Source of the DNA: Streptomyces novaecaesareae
GTDB taxonomy: Bacteria > Actinomycetota > Actinomycetes > Streptomycetales > Streptomycetaceae
Assembly: GCF_000716875.1 (NCBI RefSeq)
Contig: NZ_JNWQ01000013.1
Span: 34,218 to 98,217, forward strand
DNA: 64,000 nucleotides
Reading direction: 5' to 3'
Shown here: piece after piece, positions 35,971 to 44,190 of the stretch
Numbering within the stretch: position 1 is the stretch's first letter
Layout: each line of letters opens with the position of its first letter
The notes under the pieces: generated by a model
What the model was told of the DNA's origin: nothing
The model's database searches: none
Seen by the model: only the letters and a program-made list of their open reading frames with translations
Made by a program: the position numbers and the translations under genes

Positions 35971-37226
35971 CCACCGAGCTCCTCGCCCCGTCCGGAGCCG
36001 CCGCGCTGGCGGAGCGGTTCGGCACGCCCGCGTACGTCTACGACCTGGCCGAGGTCCGGACGGCCGCCGCCGATCTGCGGACCGTGCTCCCGGAGGGGAG
36101 CGAGCTGTACTTCTCGGTCAAGTCGAACCCGCACCCGCTGGTCGGCGCCCAGCTCGCGGAGCTCGGACTACGGGCCGAGGTGAGCTCGACCGGCGAGATC
36201 GCCGCGGCGCTCGCCGCCGGGTTCGCGCCGTCGGCGATCCTGATGAACGGCCCGGGCAAGAGCCCCGAGGCCGTCGAGCAGGCGCTGCGGCAGGGCGTCC
36301 GGCGGTTCTCGGTGGACTCCCCGACCGACCTGGCCCGGGTCGCCGAGCACGCCACCGGGCTCGGTGTCGAGGTGGAGTACCTGCTACGGGTCAACGCCGA
36401 CGAGCCGATCGCCGGGATGGGCCTCACCATGACCGGGACGGCCTCGGCCTTCGGCGCCGACGCGTCCTGGGTGTGCGAGCGGCCCGAGCTGTTCCGTAGC
36501 CGCCCGGGTGCCCGGTTCACCGGCCTGCACCTCTACATGGGCACGAACATCGAGGACGTCGCGGTGCTCGCCCGCCAGTTCGCCGCGAGCATCGAGGTCG
36601 CGGCCAGGGTGGTGGCGGCGCTCGGCGAACCCCTCGCGGAGCTGGACCTCGGCGGCGGCTTCGCCATGCCCTACGCCCGGGCGGGCGCCCGCCCGGACTT
36701 CCCCGGCCTGCGCGGGACCGTCACCGGCCTGCTGGACGCCGCCCTGCCGGGGTGGCGGGCCGGCTCGCCCCGGGTCTCCTTCGAGTCCGGCCGGTACCTC
36801 ACCGGCGCAGCGGGCCGGCTCCTGTGCCGGGTGCTGGATGTCAAGGAGTCCAAGGGGCAGCGGTTCGTCGTCCTGGACACCGGCATCCACCACCTCGGCG
36901 GCATGTCCGGCCTGCTGCGCGTGCCCCGCATCGTGCCCGACCTGCTGCCGGTGGCGCCCCGCGAGAGCGTCGTGGACGGCTGCACCGTGGCGGGCCCGCT
37001 CTGCACCCCGCTGGACACCTGGTCGCGCGGGGTCTCGCTGCCCGAACTGCAGCCGGGCGACCTGCTCCAGGTTCCCAACGTCGGCGCCTACGGGCTCAGT
37101 GCGAGCCTGCTCGCCTTCCTCGGCCACCCGGCCCCGGCCGAGGTCGTGGTCGACGGGGGCCGGTTCGTTTCCGCCTCCCGGCTGACCCTGCACCGGGAAC
37201 CTCTCCACCAACCGTTCAAGGAGTGA
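35967..37226 (+). CDS. PLP-dependent decarboxylase, ornithine/DAP (fold type III) family
   Basis: 419 residues; ATG overlaps the ligase stop (ATGA). The PLP lysine is in YFSVKSNPH, the phosphate-binding glycines in DLGGGFAMP, and the second-subunit active site is CTVAGPLCTPLD. Relatives decarboxylate free or ACP-bound amino acids (for example BtrK and VinO act on carrier-bound substrates). With the ligase before it and an ACP after it, decarboxylation of a carrier-bound amino acid to an aminoacyl starter is the best inference. Confidence 0.88.
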   Translation: MTTELLAPSGAAALAERFGTPAYVYDLAEVRTAAADLRTVLPEGSELYFSVKSNPHPLVGAQLAELGLRAEVSSTGEIAAALAAGFAPSAILMNGPGKSPEAVEQALRQGVRRFSVDSPTDLARVAEHATGLGVEVEYLLRVNADEPIAGMGLTMTGTASAFGADASWVCERPELFRSRPGARFTGLHLYMGTNIEDVAVLARQFAASIEVAARVVAALGEPLAELDLGGGFAMPYARAGARPDFPGLRGTVTGLLDAALPGWRAGSPRVSFESGRYLTGAAGRLLCRVLDVKESKGQRFVVLDTGIHHLGGMSGLLRVPRIVPDLLPVAPRESVVDGCTVAGPLCTPLDTWSRGVSLPELQPGDLLQVPNVGAYGLSASLLAFLGHPAPAEVVVDGGRFVSASRLTLHREPLHQPFKE

Positions 37227-37228
37227 CC

Positions 37229-37480
37229 ATGACCCCGTCCTTCATCGACCTGCTCCGTCCGCATCTGTGCCTGCTCGGACCCGGCCAGGAGCTCGCCCCG
37301 GACGCCTCCCTGGGGGAGCTCGGCCTGGACTCCATGGCCTCGGTGGCGCTGGTCCTCGAACTGGAGCAGCACTTCGGGCGGCGGCTGCCCGACGCGCTGC
37401 TGGCCGCCGGGACCTTCGCCACGGCGGCCAGCCTCTGGGCGGCCTTCCAGCCCGAGCAGGAGCTCAGCCCGTCCAGCTGA
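37229..37480 (+). CDS. Acyl carrier protein of the ligase/decarboxylase trio
   Basis: 83 residues with the GELGLDSMAS attachment motif. The AAGGAG ribosome site lies inside the end of the decarboxylase gene. Its 3' end overlaps the convergent hydrolase gene by 17 bases. It is the probable carrier for the amino acid activated by the preceding ligase. Confidence 0.9.
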   Translation: MTPSFIDLLRPHLCLLGPGQELAPDASLGELGLDSMASVALVLELEQHFGRRLPDALLAAGTFATAASLWAAFQPEQELSPSS

Positions 37481-39092
37481 GACCGTCCGCGCGGTCCGCG
37501 CACGCCGCCGGATCGCGCACGAAGTCACCGACGACCGCGGCGACCAGCTCGGCGCGGTCGTACATCAGGTAGTGGCTGCCGCCGCGGACCTCGGCCCGCA
37601 GCGCGTCGGGGAAGAGGCCCGCGGCGGCCCGTACCGCCTCGGGCAGCACGACCGTGTCGCGGTCGCCCTGCAGGAACAGCACCGGGCACCGGACGTCCTC
37701 GGACCACCGCAGCTCGTCGTGTGCCCAGAAGTCCACCATCTGAGCGGCGTACGCGGCGAACGCGGAGCCGGAGGAGAACGGCCGCCGGATCTCCTGGGCG
37801 AGGCCGGCCGGACCGTCCGAACCCACGGTGTCGAACAGCCCCGCCATCCGCTCCGCCAGCTGCGGGCGGTCGGCCAGAGTCCGGCAGACCCGTTCGAGGT
37901 TGCGGTCGTAGGGCGTCTCCAGACCGGGATCCCGGCCGTCGTGCTTGAAGTCCGCGCCCAGCATCGTGATCGACGCCACCGCGTCCGGGGCGCGACGGGC
38001 GTGGCCGGTGGCGATCTTCACCCCGGTGCACCAGGCGATCAGGTGCGCGCGCTGCGCCCCCTCGGCCGCGAGGATGTCCGCCAGGTCCGCGAGCTGAGAC
38101 TCCAGCGGCCCATCCGTGCGCTGGTCCCAGAGCAGGACGCGGGACGTGCGGGCGAGCTCCGCGGCGAGCCGCCACCAGTAGCCGGTGCCCTGACCGAGGG
38201 CGTTGACGACCACGAACGGCACGTCTCCCGCCCCGATCGCACGGTAGGGCGTGCCGCCCGCCGTGGTCCGGCGCTCGGCCAGCCGCTCGGCGGCCGCGGC
38301 GCGCGCCCGGCGTCCGGCCGCGATACGGGCGGCCGATTCAGCCGCCGCACAAGCCTGTGCGCTCACGGCGTCCGGCACTACTATCCCGGGTGTGTCGTCG
38401 CTCTCACCGGCCAGCATCCGCCCGAAACCGCTCATATCCTCCTGTGCGAGCTCGCCGGGGAGGGCGGGTTCGGCGTCGAGGCGCAGCGCGTCGGCGAGGA
38501 TCCGGCAGAGCCCGGCCACGGTGAACACCGAGGCCCGCACCTCGGCCCCGGCCAGCAGGTCGGCGGCCGCGGCCTCCGCCGTGGTGAGCGCCAGCGCCTC
38601 GCCGCGCGGGGCCGGCAGCCGCACCCGGTCGCTCCGCGCGGCGGCCTCGGCCACCGCGCCGAGGAAGCAGTCCCACTCGCCACCCGCCGCGTCCACCACG
38701 GTCGGCAGCCGGACCACCCGCTCGCCGAGGTCCCGCGCCACGGGGACGTGCGGGGGCAGTGCCTGGACGACCGGTCCGGGGCGGGCGTCGGCAAGCAGCG
38801 CCCGGTCCGCCGCCTCGGCGTGCAGGGCCCGGCGGCGCACCGGGCCGGCGACACCGGCCGGCAGCCACCAGACGCGGTCCGCGCCGCCCCGCACGGCGTC
38901 GGCGAGCGGCAGGTAGGAGATCCGCGGGAACGCTCCCGGGAGCTCGGCCGCGATGAGCTCGGTGCAGGCCTCGCGGGCAGCGCCGGGCGGGGTCAGGGCG
39001 ACGATCACCTCGGCCCCCTGACGCAGCTCGCCGAGCGCGAGCCGGGCGCCCAGGGCGAGGTGGGAACCGGCGATCAGAACCGATAGGGCCAT
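37464..39092 (-). CDS. Two-domain alpha/beta-hydrolase (thioesterase-like) with Cys nucleophile
   Basis: 542 residues; AAGGA before the ATG. The N-terminal ~250 residues begin with a Rossmann-like segment (SVLIAGSHLALGARLALGEL) and resemble a degenerate SDR/epimerase domain. The C-terminal ~260 residues are an alpha/beta hydrolase: the nucleophile elbow reads AWCTG, with Cys in place of Ser, the acid is in LQGDRDTVV and the His in GGSHYLMYD. A Cys-His-Asp triad is known in a minority of NRPS/PKS thioesterases, such as the lactone-forming ObiF type. It may release or edit chains. No TE domain is visible on the megasynthases here, though the PKS is incomplete. Confidence 0.8.
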   Translation of the reverse strand: MALSVLIAGSHLALGARLALGELRQGAEVIVALTPPGAAREACTELIAAELPGAFPRISYLPLADAVRGGADRVWWLPAGVAGPVRRRALHAEAADRALLADARPGPVVQALPPHVPVARDLGERVVRLPTVVDAAGGEWDCFLGAVAEAAARSDRVRLPAPRGEALALTTAEAAAADLLAGAEVRASVFTVAGLCRILADALRLDAEPALPGELAQEDMSGFGRMLAGESDDTPGIVVPDAVSAQACAAAESAARIAAGRRARAAAAERLAERRTTAGGTPYRAIGAGDVPFVVVNALGQGTGYWWRLAAELARTSRVLLWDQRTDGPLESQLADLADILAAEGAQRAHLIAWCTGVKIATGHARRAPDAVASITMLGADFKHDGRDPGLETPYDRNLERVCRTLADRPQLAERMAGLFDTVGSDGPAGLAQEIRRPFSSGSAFAAYAAQMVDFWAHDELRWSEDVRCPVLFLQGDRDTVVLPEAVRAAAGLFPDALRAEVRGGSHYLMYDRAELVAAVVGDFVRDPAACADRADGLSWTG

Positions 39093-39270
39093 CTTTGCGT
39101 CCTTGTCAGAGAACCTTGGGGGGGTGATATAGCCGCAGAAAGTCGTTTCACTTGTCGCGACTTCGACAAGTTGTCGCGGTCCGAACACTTCGCATTCGAT
39201 CGAGCGCCGACAGGCCGGGGTCTCCACACGTTTCCGCACCTCACCGGGGGTACCGGAGCCTGCTCACACC

Positions 39271-39276
39271 ACACTG
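39271..39276 (-). promoter_or_regulatory. Possible -10 hexamer, hydrolase gene
   Basis: CAGTGT on the minus strand, 22 bases past operator site 2. It has one mismatch to TAnnnT. Confidence 0.3.
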
Positions 39277-39298
39277 GCAAGACCGACCCGCGCATAGT

Positions 39299-39312
39299 GC
39301 TCAATTTTGAGC
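39299..39312. promoter_or_regulatory. Palindromic operator, site 2 (GCTCAATTTTGAGC)
   Basis: A perfect 6+2+6 palindrome upstream of the CRP-type regulator and the divergent hydrolase. It implies autoregulation if that regulator binds it. Confidence 0.75.
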
Positions 39313-39334
39313 CGACCATCAAGATTCGGTAAAG

Positions 39335-39340
39335 TACGCT
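39335..39340 (+). promoter_or_regulatory. Putative -10 hexamer, regulator gene
   Basis: TACGCT starts exactly 22 bases after site 2. An alternative reading is TTGAGC (39307) and TAAAGT (39330) as a 17-spaced sigma-70-type pair overlapping the operator. Confidence 0.45.
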
Positions 39341-39445
39341 CGCATCCCAATCGCGCGGCGGCCCCGGGATTACCGGGTACCCGACCAGACGGCAGCACGA
39401 GAAAGCGCCGGCGCGGTCGAGACATCACAGCCCACGGGGGGCTTT

Positions 39446-40180
39446 GTGACGGAAATAACTTCTGAGCCTTTCCAGTTGCGGAGAGGCCGTCACCAGGTGG
39501 GGGTTGAAATGTTTTCCATCGACTTCTTCGGCAGCATGCTCGACGAGCGACTGCATGCTTCCGGGCGGCACTCGACCAGGGTCGAGCTGCGCAGGAAAGA
39601 GAACCTCTACGTCTGCGGAGACAGCGACGAGTCCGTCTACCTGATCACCAGCGGCCACATCAAGGCCGTCACGGTGACGCCCGGAGGGAAGGGCTGTCTG
39701 CTCGCCTTCTATTCCAGATACGACCTCCTCGGGGAGTCCTGTCTGCTCTCACCCGTACGTCAGGAAACCGCGACCGCCATGACGCCCGTGGTCGCCCGGA
39801 AGATCCCGCGCAGCTGGTTCCTTGAGGCGCTCTCCACGCACGGGCTCTTCGAGGAGTACCTCCAGTACCTCACGACCCGTCTGTTCGAGCAGCAGGAGCA
39901 CATCACCCACCTGGTGACCTGCGACAGCGAGCAGCGGCTCGCCGCGACGCTGCTGCGGATGGCCAGACGTCAGGTCGCCACCGAGTCCGACTGGGTGATG
40001 TTCGATCAGAAGATCACCCACGAGGAACTGGCGGCCATGGTCGGCACCACCCGGTCAAGGATCGGGTTCTTCCTCAAGCGCTTCCGCGAGCTCTCCGCGG
40101 TGGAGACCACGCCGAAGAACCGGCTGATGGTCCACCCGGAGCGGCTCGAGCACTACATGGACGAGTGCTCGCTGGCCTGA
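39446..40180 (+). CDS. CRP/FNR-family transcriptional regulator
   Basis: 244 residues from a GTG start. The central beta-roll effector domain reads VYLITSGHIKAVTVTPGGKG. The C-terminal winged helix has ITHEELAAMVGTTRSRIGFFLKRF. Several cysteines (CGDSD, GKGCLL, GESCLL, TCDSEQ) are present, but they are not arranged as a clear FNR iron-sulfur site. Leinamycin-family clusters carry a regulator of this class (LnmO). As the only cluster-linked regulator here, and with matching palindromes at the cluster promoters, it is the likely pathway activator. Confidence 0.9.
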   Translation: MTEITSEPFQLRRGRHQVGVEMFSIDFFGSMLDERLHASGRHSTRVELRRKENLYVCGDSDESVYLITSGHIKAVTVTPGGKGCLLAFYSRYDLLGESCLLSPVRQETATAMTPVVARKIPRSWFLEALSTHGLFEEYLQYLTTRLFEQQEHITHLVTCDSEQRLAATLLRMARRQVATESDWVMFDQKITHEELAAMVGTTRSRIGFFLKRFRELSAVETTPKNRLMVHPERLEHYMDECSLA

Positions 40181-40229
40181 CCCGGCCTCACCGAACCCGG
40201 CATCACCGGGCGAACGGGCTTCACCGAGA

Positions 40230-40263
40230 ATCGGGCGGAACACCCTCAAGGGTTCCGCCCGAT
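40230..40263. terminator. Bidirectional terminator hairpin
   Basis: A 12-bp perfect stem (ATCGGGCGGAAC with its complement at 40252-40263) and a ten-base loop. It lies between the convergent regulator and ferredoxin genes. Confidence 0.8.
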
Positions 40264-40265
40264 CG

Positions 40266-40484
40266 CTATTCCTGCACCCTGGCGGCTTCCCGCACCGTGA
40301 TGGCGACGACCGGGCACACCTCCACCGCCTCGCGCACCGCCGGCCACAGCTCGACGGGCGGCTGCGGATCGAGCACCACCACCTGGCCGTCCGCCTCGGA
40401 CTGGTCGAACACCGCGGGCGCGAGCAGGACGCAGTTGCCGGAGGCGCAACACAGGTCCCGGTCCGCGCTGACGGTCAGCCTCAC
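40266..40484 (-). CDS. Ferredoxin, actinobacterial P450-partner type
   Basis: 72 residues with the cluster ligands in CCASGNC and EVCP, as in small 3Fe-4S ferredoxins that serve P450s. The GTG start overlaps the P450 stop (GTGA); a GTG three bases earlier is equally possible. It probably supplies electrons to the adjacent P450. Confidence 0.9.
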   Translation of the reverse strand: MRLTVSADRDLCCASGNCVLLAPAVFDQSEADGQVVVLDPQPPVELWPAVREAVEVCPVVAITVREAARVQE

Positions 40485-41689
40485 CACGCGATCGGCAAGG
40501 CCGCCACGCCGGACAGGCCGAGCGTGTGGGGGCGGAACGCCAGCTCCTCCTCCGGCACCGCGAGCCGCAGGTCCGGGAAGCGGGCCAGCAGCCGCTCGAA
40601 CGCCACCGCCAGTTCGAGCCGGGCCAGCGACTGCCCGACGCAGTTGTGCGGGCCGTGGCTGAACGCGACGTGCCGGCGCGCGTAACGCCCGATGTCGAAG
40701 CGCTCCGGTTCCGGGAATGCGGCCGGGTCCCAGTTGGCCGAGGCCAGGTCGAGGATGACACCGTCGCCCGCGGGGATGCGCACTCCACCCACCTCCAAGT
40801 CCTCCGTCGCCACTCGGAAGGTGCCGACCTGGGCCACCGTCAGATACCGCATCAGCTCCTCGACGGCACTGGGCATCAGCTCGGGCTCCGCCCGCAGCCG
40901 GGCCAGCTGCTCCGGGTGCCGGAGCAGGACGAGCGTGCCCAGCGAGATCATCGACGCGGTGGTCTCGTGCGCCCCCGCGAGCAGCAGCATGGAGATGGAG
41001 ACCAGCTCCGCGGCCTCCAGGTGGCCCGGTTCGACCTGCTCCGCCAGGAAGCGGCTGACCAGGTCGTCCGCCGGCTGCTCGGCGCGCTGGGCGACCAGCT
41101 TGCCCAGGTAGCCGTACAGCTCCATGGCCGCGGTGCGGACGGCGTCCGGGGTGCTGGTGGTGTTGATCATCGTCCGGGTGCGCACCTGGAAGAACTCGTG
41201 GTCCTCGTAGGGCACGCCGAGCACCTGGCACGCCACCGTCGAGGGCACCGGGAAGGCGTACTCCTCGACCAGGTCGACCCCGTGGCCCGCGGCCTCCATG
41301 GCGTCCAGGCGGGCGTCCACGATCTGCTCGATCATCGGGCGCATCGACTCGGCCCGCCGGACGGTGAACTCGCGGTTGAGCATCCGCCTGATCCGCATGT
41401 GGGCCTCGCCGTCGGAGCGCATGAACGTGCCCTTGAGCGGCGACTCGACGGCCTGTGCCCGCAGCACGGGGAAGTTCTCGTGCTTCAGGTCGGCGCTCAG
41501 CCGCGAGTCCTCCAACAGCTTGCGCACGGCCTCGTGCCCGGCCACCAGCCAGGCGTGCTTGCCGCTGGGCAGCGCCACCGGGAACACCCCGTGCTTGGCG
41601 CGGAGTTCGCGGTGCACCTCCGGCGGCTGGAACGGGCAGGTGCGGGGGGCGGGGAACTCGGCCAGGGTGGCCGGCGGTTCGACGGTCAT
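40481..41689 (-). CDS. Cytochrome P450 (with ferredoxin)
   Basis: 402 residues, soluble bacterial CYP size. I-helix AGAHETTAS, heme loop FSHGPHNCVGQ with Cys ligand, EELMRY as part of the ExxR region. AAGGGA precedes the ATG. It reads divergently from the second P450 across operator site 3. The tailoring site is unknown. The P450-ferredoxin pair parallels lnmA-lnmB of leinamycin by position and type only. Confidence 0.93.
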   Translation of the reverse strand: MTVEPPATLAEFPAPRTCPFQPPEVHRELRAKHGVFPVALPSGKHAWLVAGHEAVRKLLEDSRLSADLKHENFPVLRAQAVESPLKGTFMRSDGEAHMRIRRMLNREFTVRRAESMRPMIEQIVDARLDAMEAAGHGVDLVEEYAFPVPSTVACQVLGVPYEDHEFFQVRTRTMINTTSTPDAVRTAAMELYGYLGKLVAQRAEQPADDLVSRFLAEQVEPGHLEAAELVSISMLLLAGAHETTASMISLGTLVLLRHPEQLARLRAEPELMPSAVEELMRYLTVAQVGTFRVATEDLEVGGVRIPAGDGVILDLASANWDPAAFPEPERFDIGRYARRHVAFSHGPHNCVGQSLARLELAVAFERLLARFPDLRLAVPEEELAFRPHTLGLSGVAALPIAW

Positions 41690-41721
41690 CGCTTGCTTCC
41701 CTTCGGGTGGGTACCCGACGG

Positions 41722-41727
41722 ATGCTA
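41722..41727 (-). promoter_or_regulatory. Putative -10 hexamer, P450/ferredoxin operon
   Basis: TAGCAT on the minus strand, exactly 22 bases past operator site 3 and 33 bases before the P450 start. Confidence 0.55.
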
Positions 41728-41749
41728 GGCAATTCCGGATTCCGTGCTA

Positions 41750-41763
41750 GCTCATGATTGAGC
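41750..41763. promoter_or_regulatory. Palindromic operator, site 3 (GCTCATGATTGAGC)
   Basis: One mismatch between arms, placed between two divergent P450 genes. A TAnnnT hexamer lies 22 bases away on the minus side, and TTTGCT (41786-41791) lies 22 bases away on the plus side. Confidence 0.7.
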
Positions 41764-41827
41764 ATCTCCGCAGATCTGGCCGTGTTTTGCTGACCGCTCA
41801 CCACCGAAGGAACTGCGGAGGCCCTGC

Positions 41828-43042
41828 ATGAGCAAGGACCAGGAACCGGTCTGCCCTTATCCGTTCGCCGAACCCCAGGGACTGGAGATCGACCCCGCGT
41901 ACCGCGAGCTGATGGAGCTTGAGGGCATGCGGTGCGTCCAGCCCCCCTACGGGGGCACCACCTACCTGGCGGTCCGTCACGCCGATGTCCGCGCCGTCCT
42001 GAACGACCCCCGGTTCAGCCGGGCCGAGTCGGTCGGCGAGGACGAGCCGCGGCTGCACCCGTTCGTGCCCCGGCCCGACTCGCTGACCGCGATGGACCCG
42101 CCCGGCCACACCCGCCTGCGCAAGGCACTCACCGCGGCGTTCACCGCGCGCCGGATGGAGGCCTTCGCCCCCACCGTCCGGGAGATCGTGGAGGCCCGGC
42201 TCGACGCCCTGGAGGCCGCCGGCTCGCCGGCCGACCTGGTCGACCTGTTCGCGCTGCCCGTCCCGATCCTGGTCATCTGCCAGTTGCTGGGCGTGCCCTA
42301 CGAGGACCGCGACAAGTTCGTCGGCTGGGCGGGGGCGACGCTGGCCACCGCCGACTCCGGGCTCTCCCCGGAGGAGATCAACGCCGCCCGGATGCAGATG
42401 TTCGGCTACCTGTCCGAGCTGGTCGCCCTGCGCCGCAACCAGGAGGAGCCCGGCACGGACCTGCTGAGCGTCCTGGTCGAGGCGCACGACGAGGGCGGCT
42501 CGCTGACCGAGGGCGAGATGCTCGGCCTGGCCTCGTCGGTCCTGGTCGCCGGCCACGAGACGACCGCCAACCAGATCGCCGGCTTCGTCTACACGCTGCT
42601 GAGCAACCGGGAGCGCTGGGAGGAGCTGGTCGCCGACCCCACCCTGGTCCCGCGCGCGGTCGAGGAGTTGCTGCGGGTCGTCCCGGTCACCGCCACGGCC
42701 GGCTTCTCCCGGATGGCCACCGAGGACGTCCGGATCGGCGAGCAGCTGGTCAGGCAGGGCGAGCGGGTCATGCCGACCCTGTTCACCGCCAACACCGACC
42801 CCGAGGTGTTCGAGAACCCGCAGGACATCGACTTCCACCGGCCCAACGGCAGCAGCCACGTGGCCTTCAGCTACGGCGCGCACCACTGCCCCGGCAACCA
42901 GCTCGCCCGGCTGGAGCTGCAGGTGGCCCTGGAGGCGCTGCTGCGCCGTTTCCCCGAGCTGGCCCTCGCCGGGGACGACGCGGTCACCTGGAAGAAGAGC
43001 CTGATGTCGCGTGGTCCGCTCAAGCTCACCGTGACCTGGTGA
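41828..43042 (+). CDS. Cytochrome P450
   Basis: 404 residues; I-helix AGHETTANQ, ExxR region EELLRV, heme loop FSYGAHHCPGN. Typical soluble actinobacterial CYP. It lies under operator site 3 with its own candidate hexamer, followed after ten bases by a truncated globin. It presumably oxidises the cluster product using the same ferredoxin. No second ferredoxin is seen. Confidence 0.93.
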   Translation: MSKDQEPVCPYPFAEPQGLEIDPAYRELMELEGMRCVQPPYGGTTYLAVRHADVRAVLNDPRFSRAESVGEDEPRLHPFVPRPDSLTAMDPPGHTRLRKALTAAFTARRMEAFAPTVREIVEARLDALEAAGSPADLVDLFALPVPILVICQLLGVPYEDRDKFVGWAGATLATADSGLSPEEINAARMQMFGYLSELVALRRNQEEPGTDLLSVLVEAHDEGGSLTEGEMLGLASSVLVAGHETTANQIAGFVYTLLSNRERWEELVADPTLVPRAVEELLRVVPVTATAGFSRMATEDVRIGEQLVRQGERVMPTLFTANTDPEVFENPQDIDFHRPNGSSHVAFSYGAHHCPGNQLARLELQVALEALLRRFPELALAGDDAVTWKKSLMSRGPLKLTVTW

Positions 43043-43052
43043 GGCGGTCCCG

Positions 43053-43505
43053 ATGACGACGATGTACGAGAGGATCGGCGGTGAGCCGGTCGTGCGCGAG
43101 CTGTGTGAGCTGTTCCACGCCCTGGTCGTCGCCGACGACCTGATCGGCCCGATGTTCGCGGGCTCGGGCGAGTCCCACGTCCGGAACCTCGCCAAGTTCA
43201 TGGGCGAGATGTTCGGCGGCCCGGCGCGGTACACCGAGGACCGCGGCGGCGTCGGCGGGCTCTACGACGCGCACCTGCGGCTGGGCATCACCGAGGCGCA
43301 GCGGGAGCGGTTCGTCGAACTGCTGCTGGTGGCCGCGCGGGAGGCCGGCCTGCCGGACGACGCGGGCTTCCGCGAGCGGTTCGCCCGGCACATCGAGGCC
43401 GGCTCGCGGTTCTCGGCGAAGTTCTCCCAGCCGGAGGTGGCCGAGGCACCCCGGCCGGCGTTCCCGCCGATGGCCCCCTGGACCTGGGGCGAGGACGACT
43501 CCTGA
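43053..43505 (+). CDS. Truncated (2/2) haemoglobin-like protein
   Basis: 150 residues. ELFHALVVADDLIGPMF matches the TrHb B-helix/CD region and YDAHLRLGI carries the probable proximal His. The B10 position, usually Tyr, appears to be His (FH), so the oxygen pocket may differ. It is ten bases behind the P450 and likely cotranscribed. A role in O2 or NO handling for the oxidases is inference. Confidence 0.82.
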   Translation: MTTMYERIGGEPVVRELCELFHALVVADDLIGPMFAGSGESHVRNLAKFMGEMFGGPARYTEDRGGVGGLYDAHLRLGITEAQRERFVELLLVAAREAGLPDDAGFRERFARHIEAGSRFSAKFSQPEVAEAPRPAFPPMAPWTWGEDDS

Positions 43506-43524
43506 CGGCACCGTCCGACGGCAG

Positions 43525-43577
43525 CCGACATGGTGGAGGGGACCCGGAAGACCGGGTCCCCTCCACCATTGTCGGCC
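43525..43577. terminator. Strong bidirectional terminator hairpin
   Basis: An 18-bp perfect stem (43531-43548 with 43553-43570, loop AAGA), extended by GCCGAC/GTCGGC after a one-base bulge. It lies between the convergent globin and YdeI-like genes and marks the ends of both transcripts. Confidence 0.88.
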
Positions 43578-43582
43578 GTCCG

Positions 43583-44164
43583 TCAGGGGTAGATCTTCTT
43601 ACCCTCGGCCAGCATCGCGACGAACTTCTCGATCCGCGCCCGGCGCGTCTCGGGCTTCTTGGCGTCACCCACCCGGTACAGCACCGCGTAGCGGTTCTTG
43701 CTGTCGAGGGTGGCGAAGAACTCGGCCGCCGCCGGCACCGCGTCCAGCGCGGCCTGGAGGTCCTCCGGGACGGCGGCGGTCTTCTGCGGCGCGTACGCGG
43801 CGTCCCAGCGGCCGTCGGCCTTGGCCGCCTCGATCTGGGCCAGACCCGCCGGACGCATGACGCCTGCCGTGATGAGCTCCTCGGCCCGGCCGCAGTTCAC
43901 CTTCGACCACTTGCTCCTGGCCTTGCGCGGGGTGAACCGCTGCAGCCAGAACTCGTCGTCGAACTTGTCCTTCTGCCCGTCGATCCAGCCGAAACACAGC
44001 GCCGCGTCGAGGGCTTCGGCGTAGGAGACCGTGGGGATGCCGGACTCCTTCTTGGCGATCTTCAGCCAGAGCCCCACCGACCCCTCGGGCTCGGCCTCCA
44101 GCCACTTCTCGAACGCGGCCTGGTCGGGGAAGGCGATGACGGGCAGGTCCTGCTTTGCGGTCAC
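43583..44164 (-). CDS. YdeI/OmpD-associated family protein
   Basis: 193 residues from a GTG start (MTAKQDLPVIAF) with GAGGAG upstream; the reading frame is open further upstream but without coding character. Conserved family features: EGSVGLWLKIAKKESG, YAEALDAALCFGWIDGQ, RKARSKWSKVNCGRAEEL. The molecular role of the family is poorly known. It is the last gene of the VOC-HMGS-crotonase-AT operon, 26 bases behind the duplicated unknown gene. Confidence 0.88.
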   Translation of the reverse strand: MTAKQDLPVIAFPDQAAFEKWLEAEPEGSVGLWLKIAKKESGIPTVSYAEALDAALCFGWIDGQKDKFDDEFWLQRFTPRKARSKWSKVNCGRAEELITAGVMRPAGLAQIEAAKADGRWDAAYAPQKTAAVPEDLQAALDAVPAAAEFFATLDSKNRYAVLYRVGDAKKPETRRARIEKFVAMLAEGKKIYP

Positions 44165-44190
44165 GGCGTCAGTGCTCCTCTTCGGGTGGG

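Larger units (their letters stand above)
39093..39445. promoter_or_regulatory. 353-base divergent intergenic region
   Basis: It separates the hydrolase (minus) and the CRP-type regulator (plus). It holds operator site 2 (39299-39312) with candidate -10 hexamers on both sides. No ORF with coding character was seen. Confidence 0.7.
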
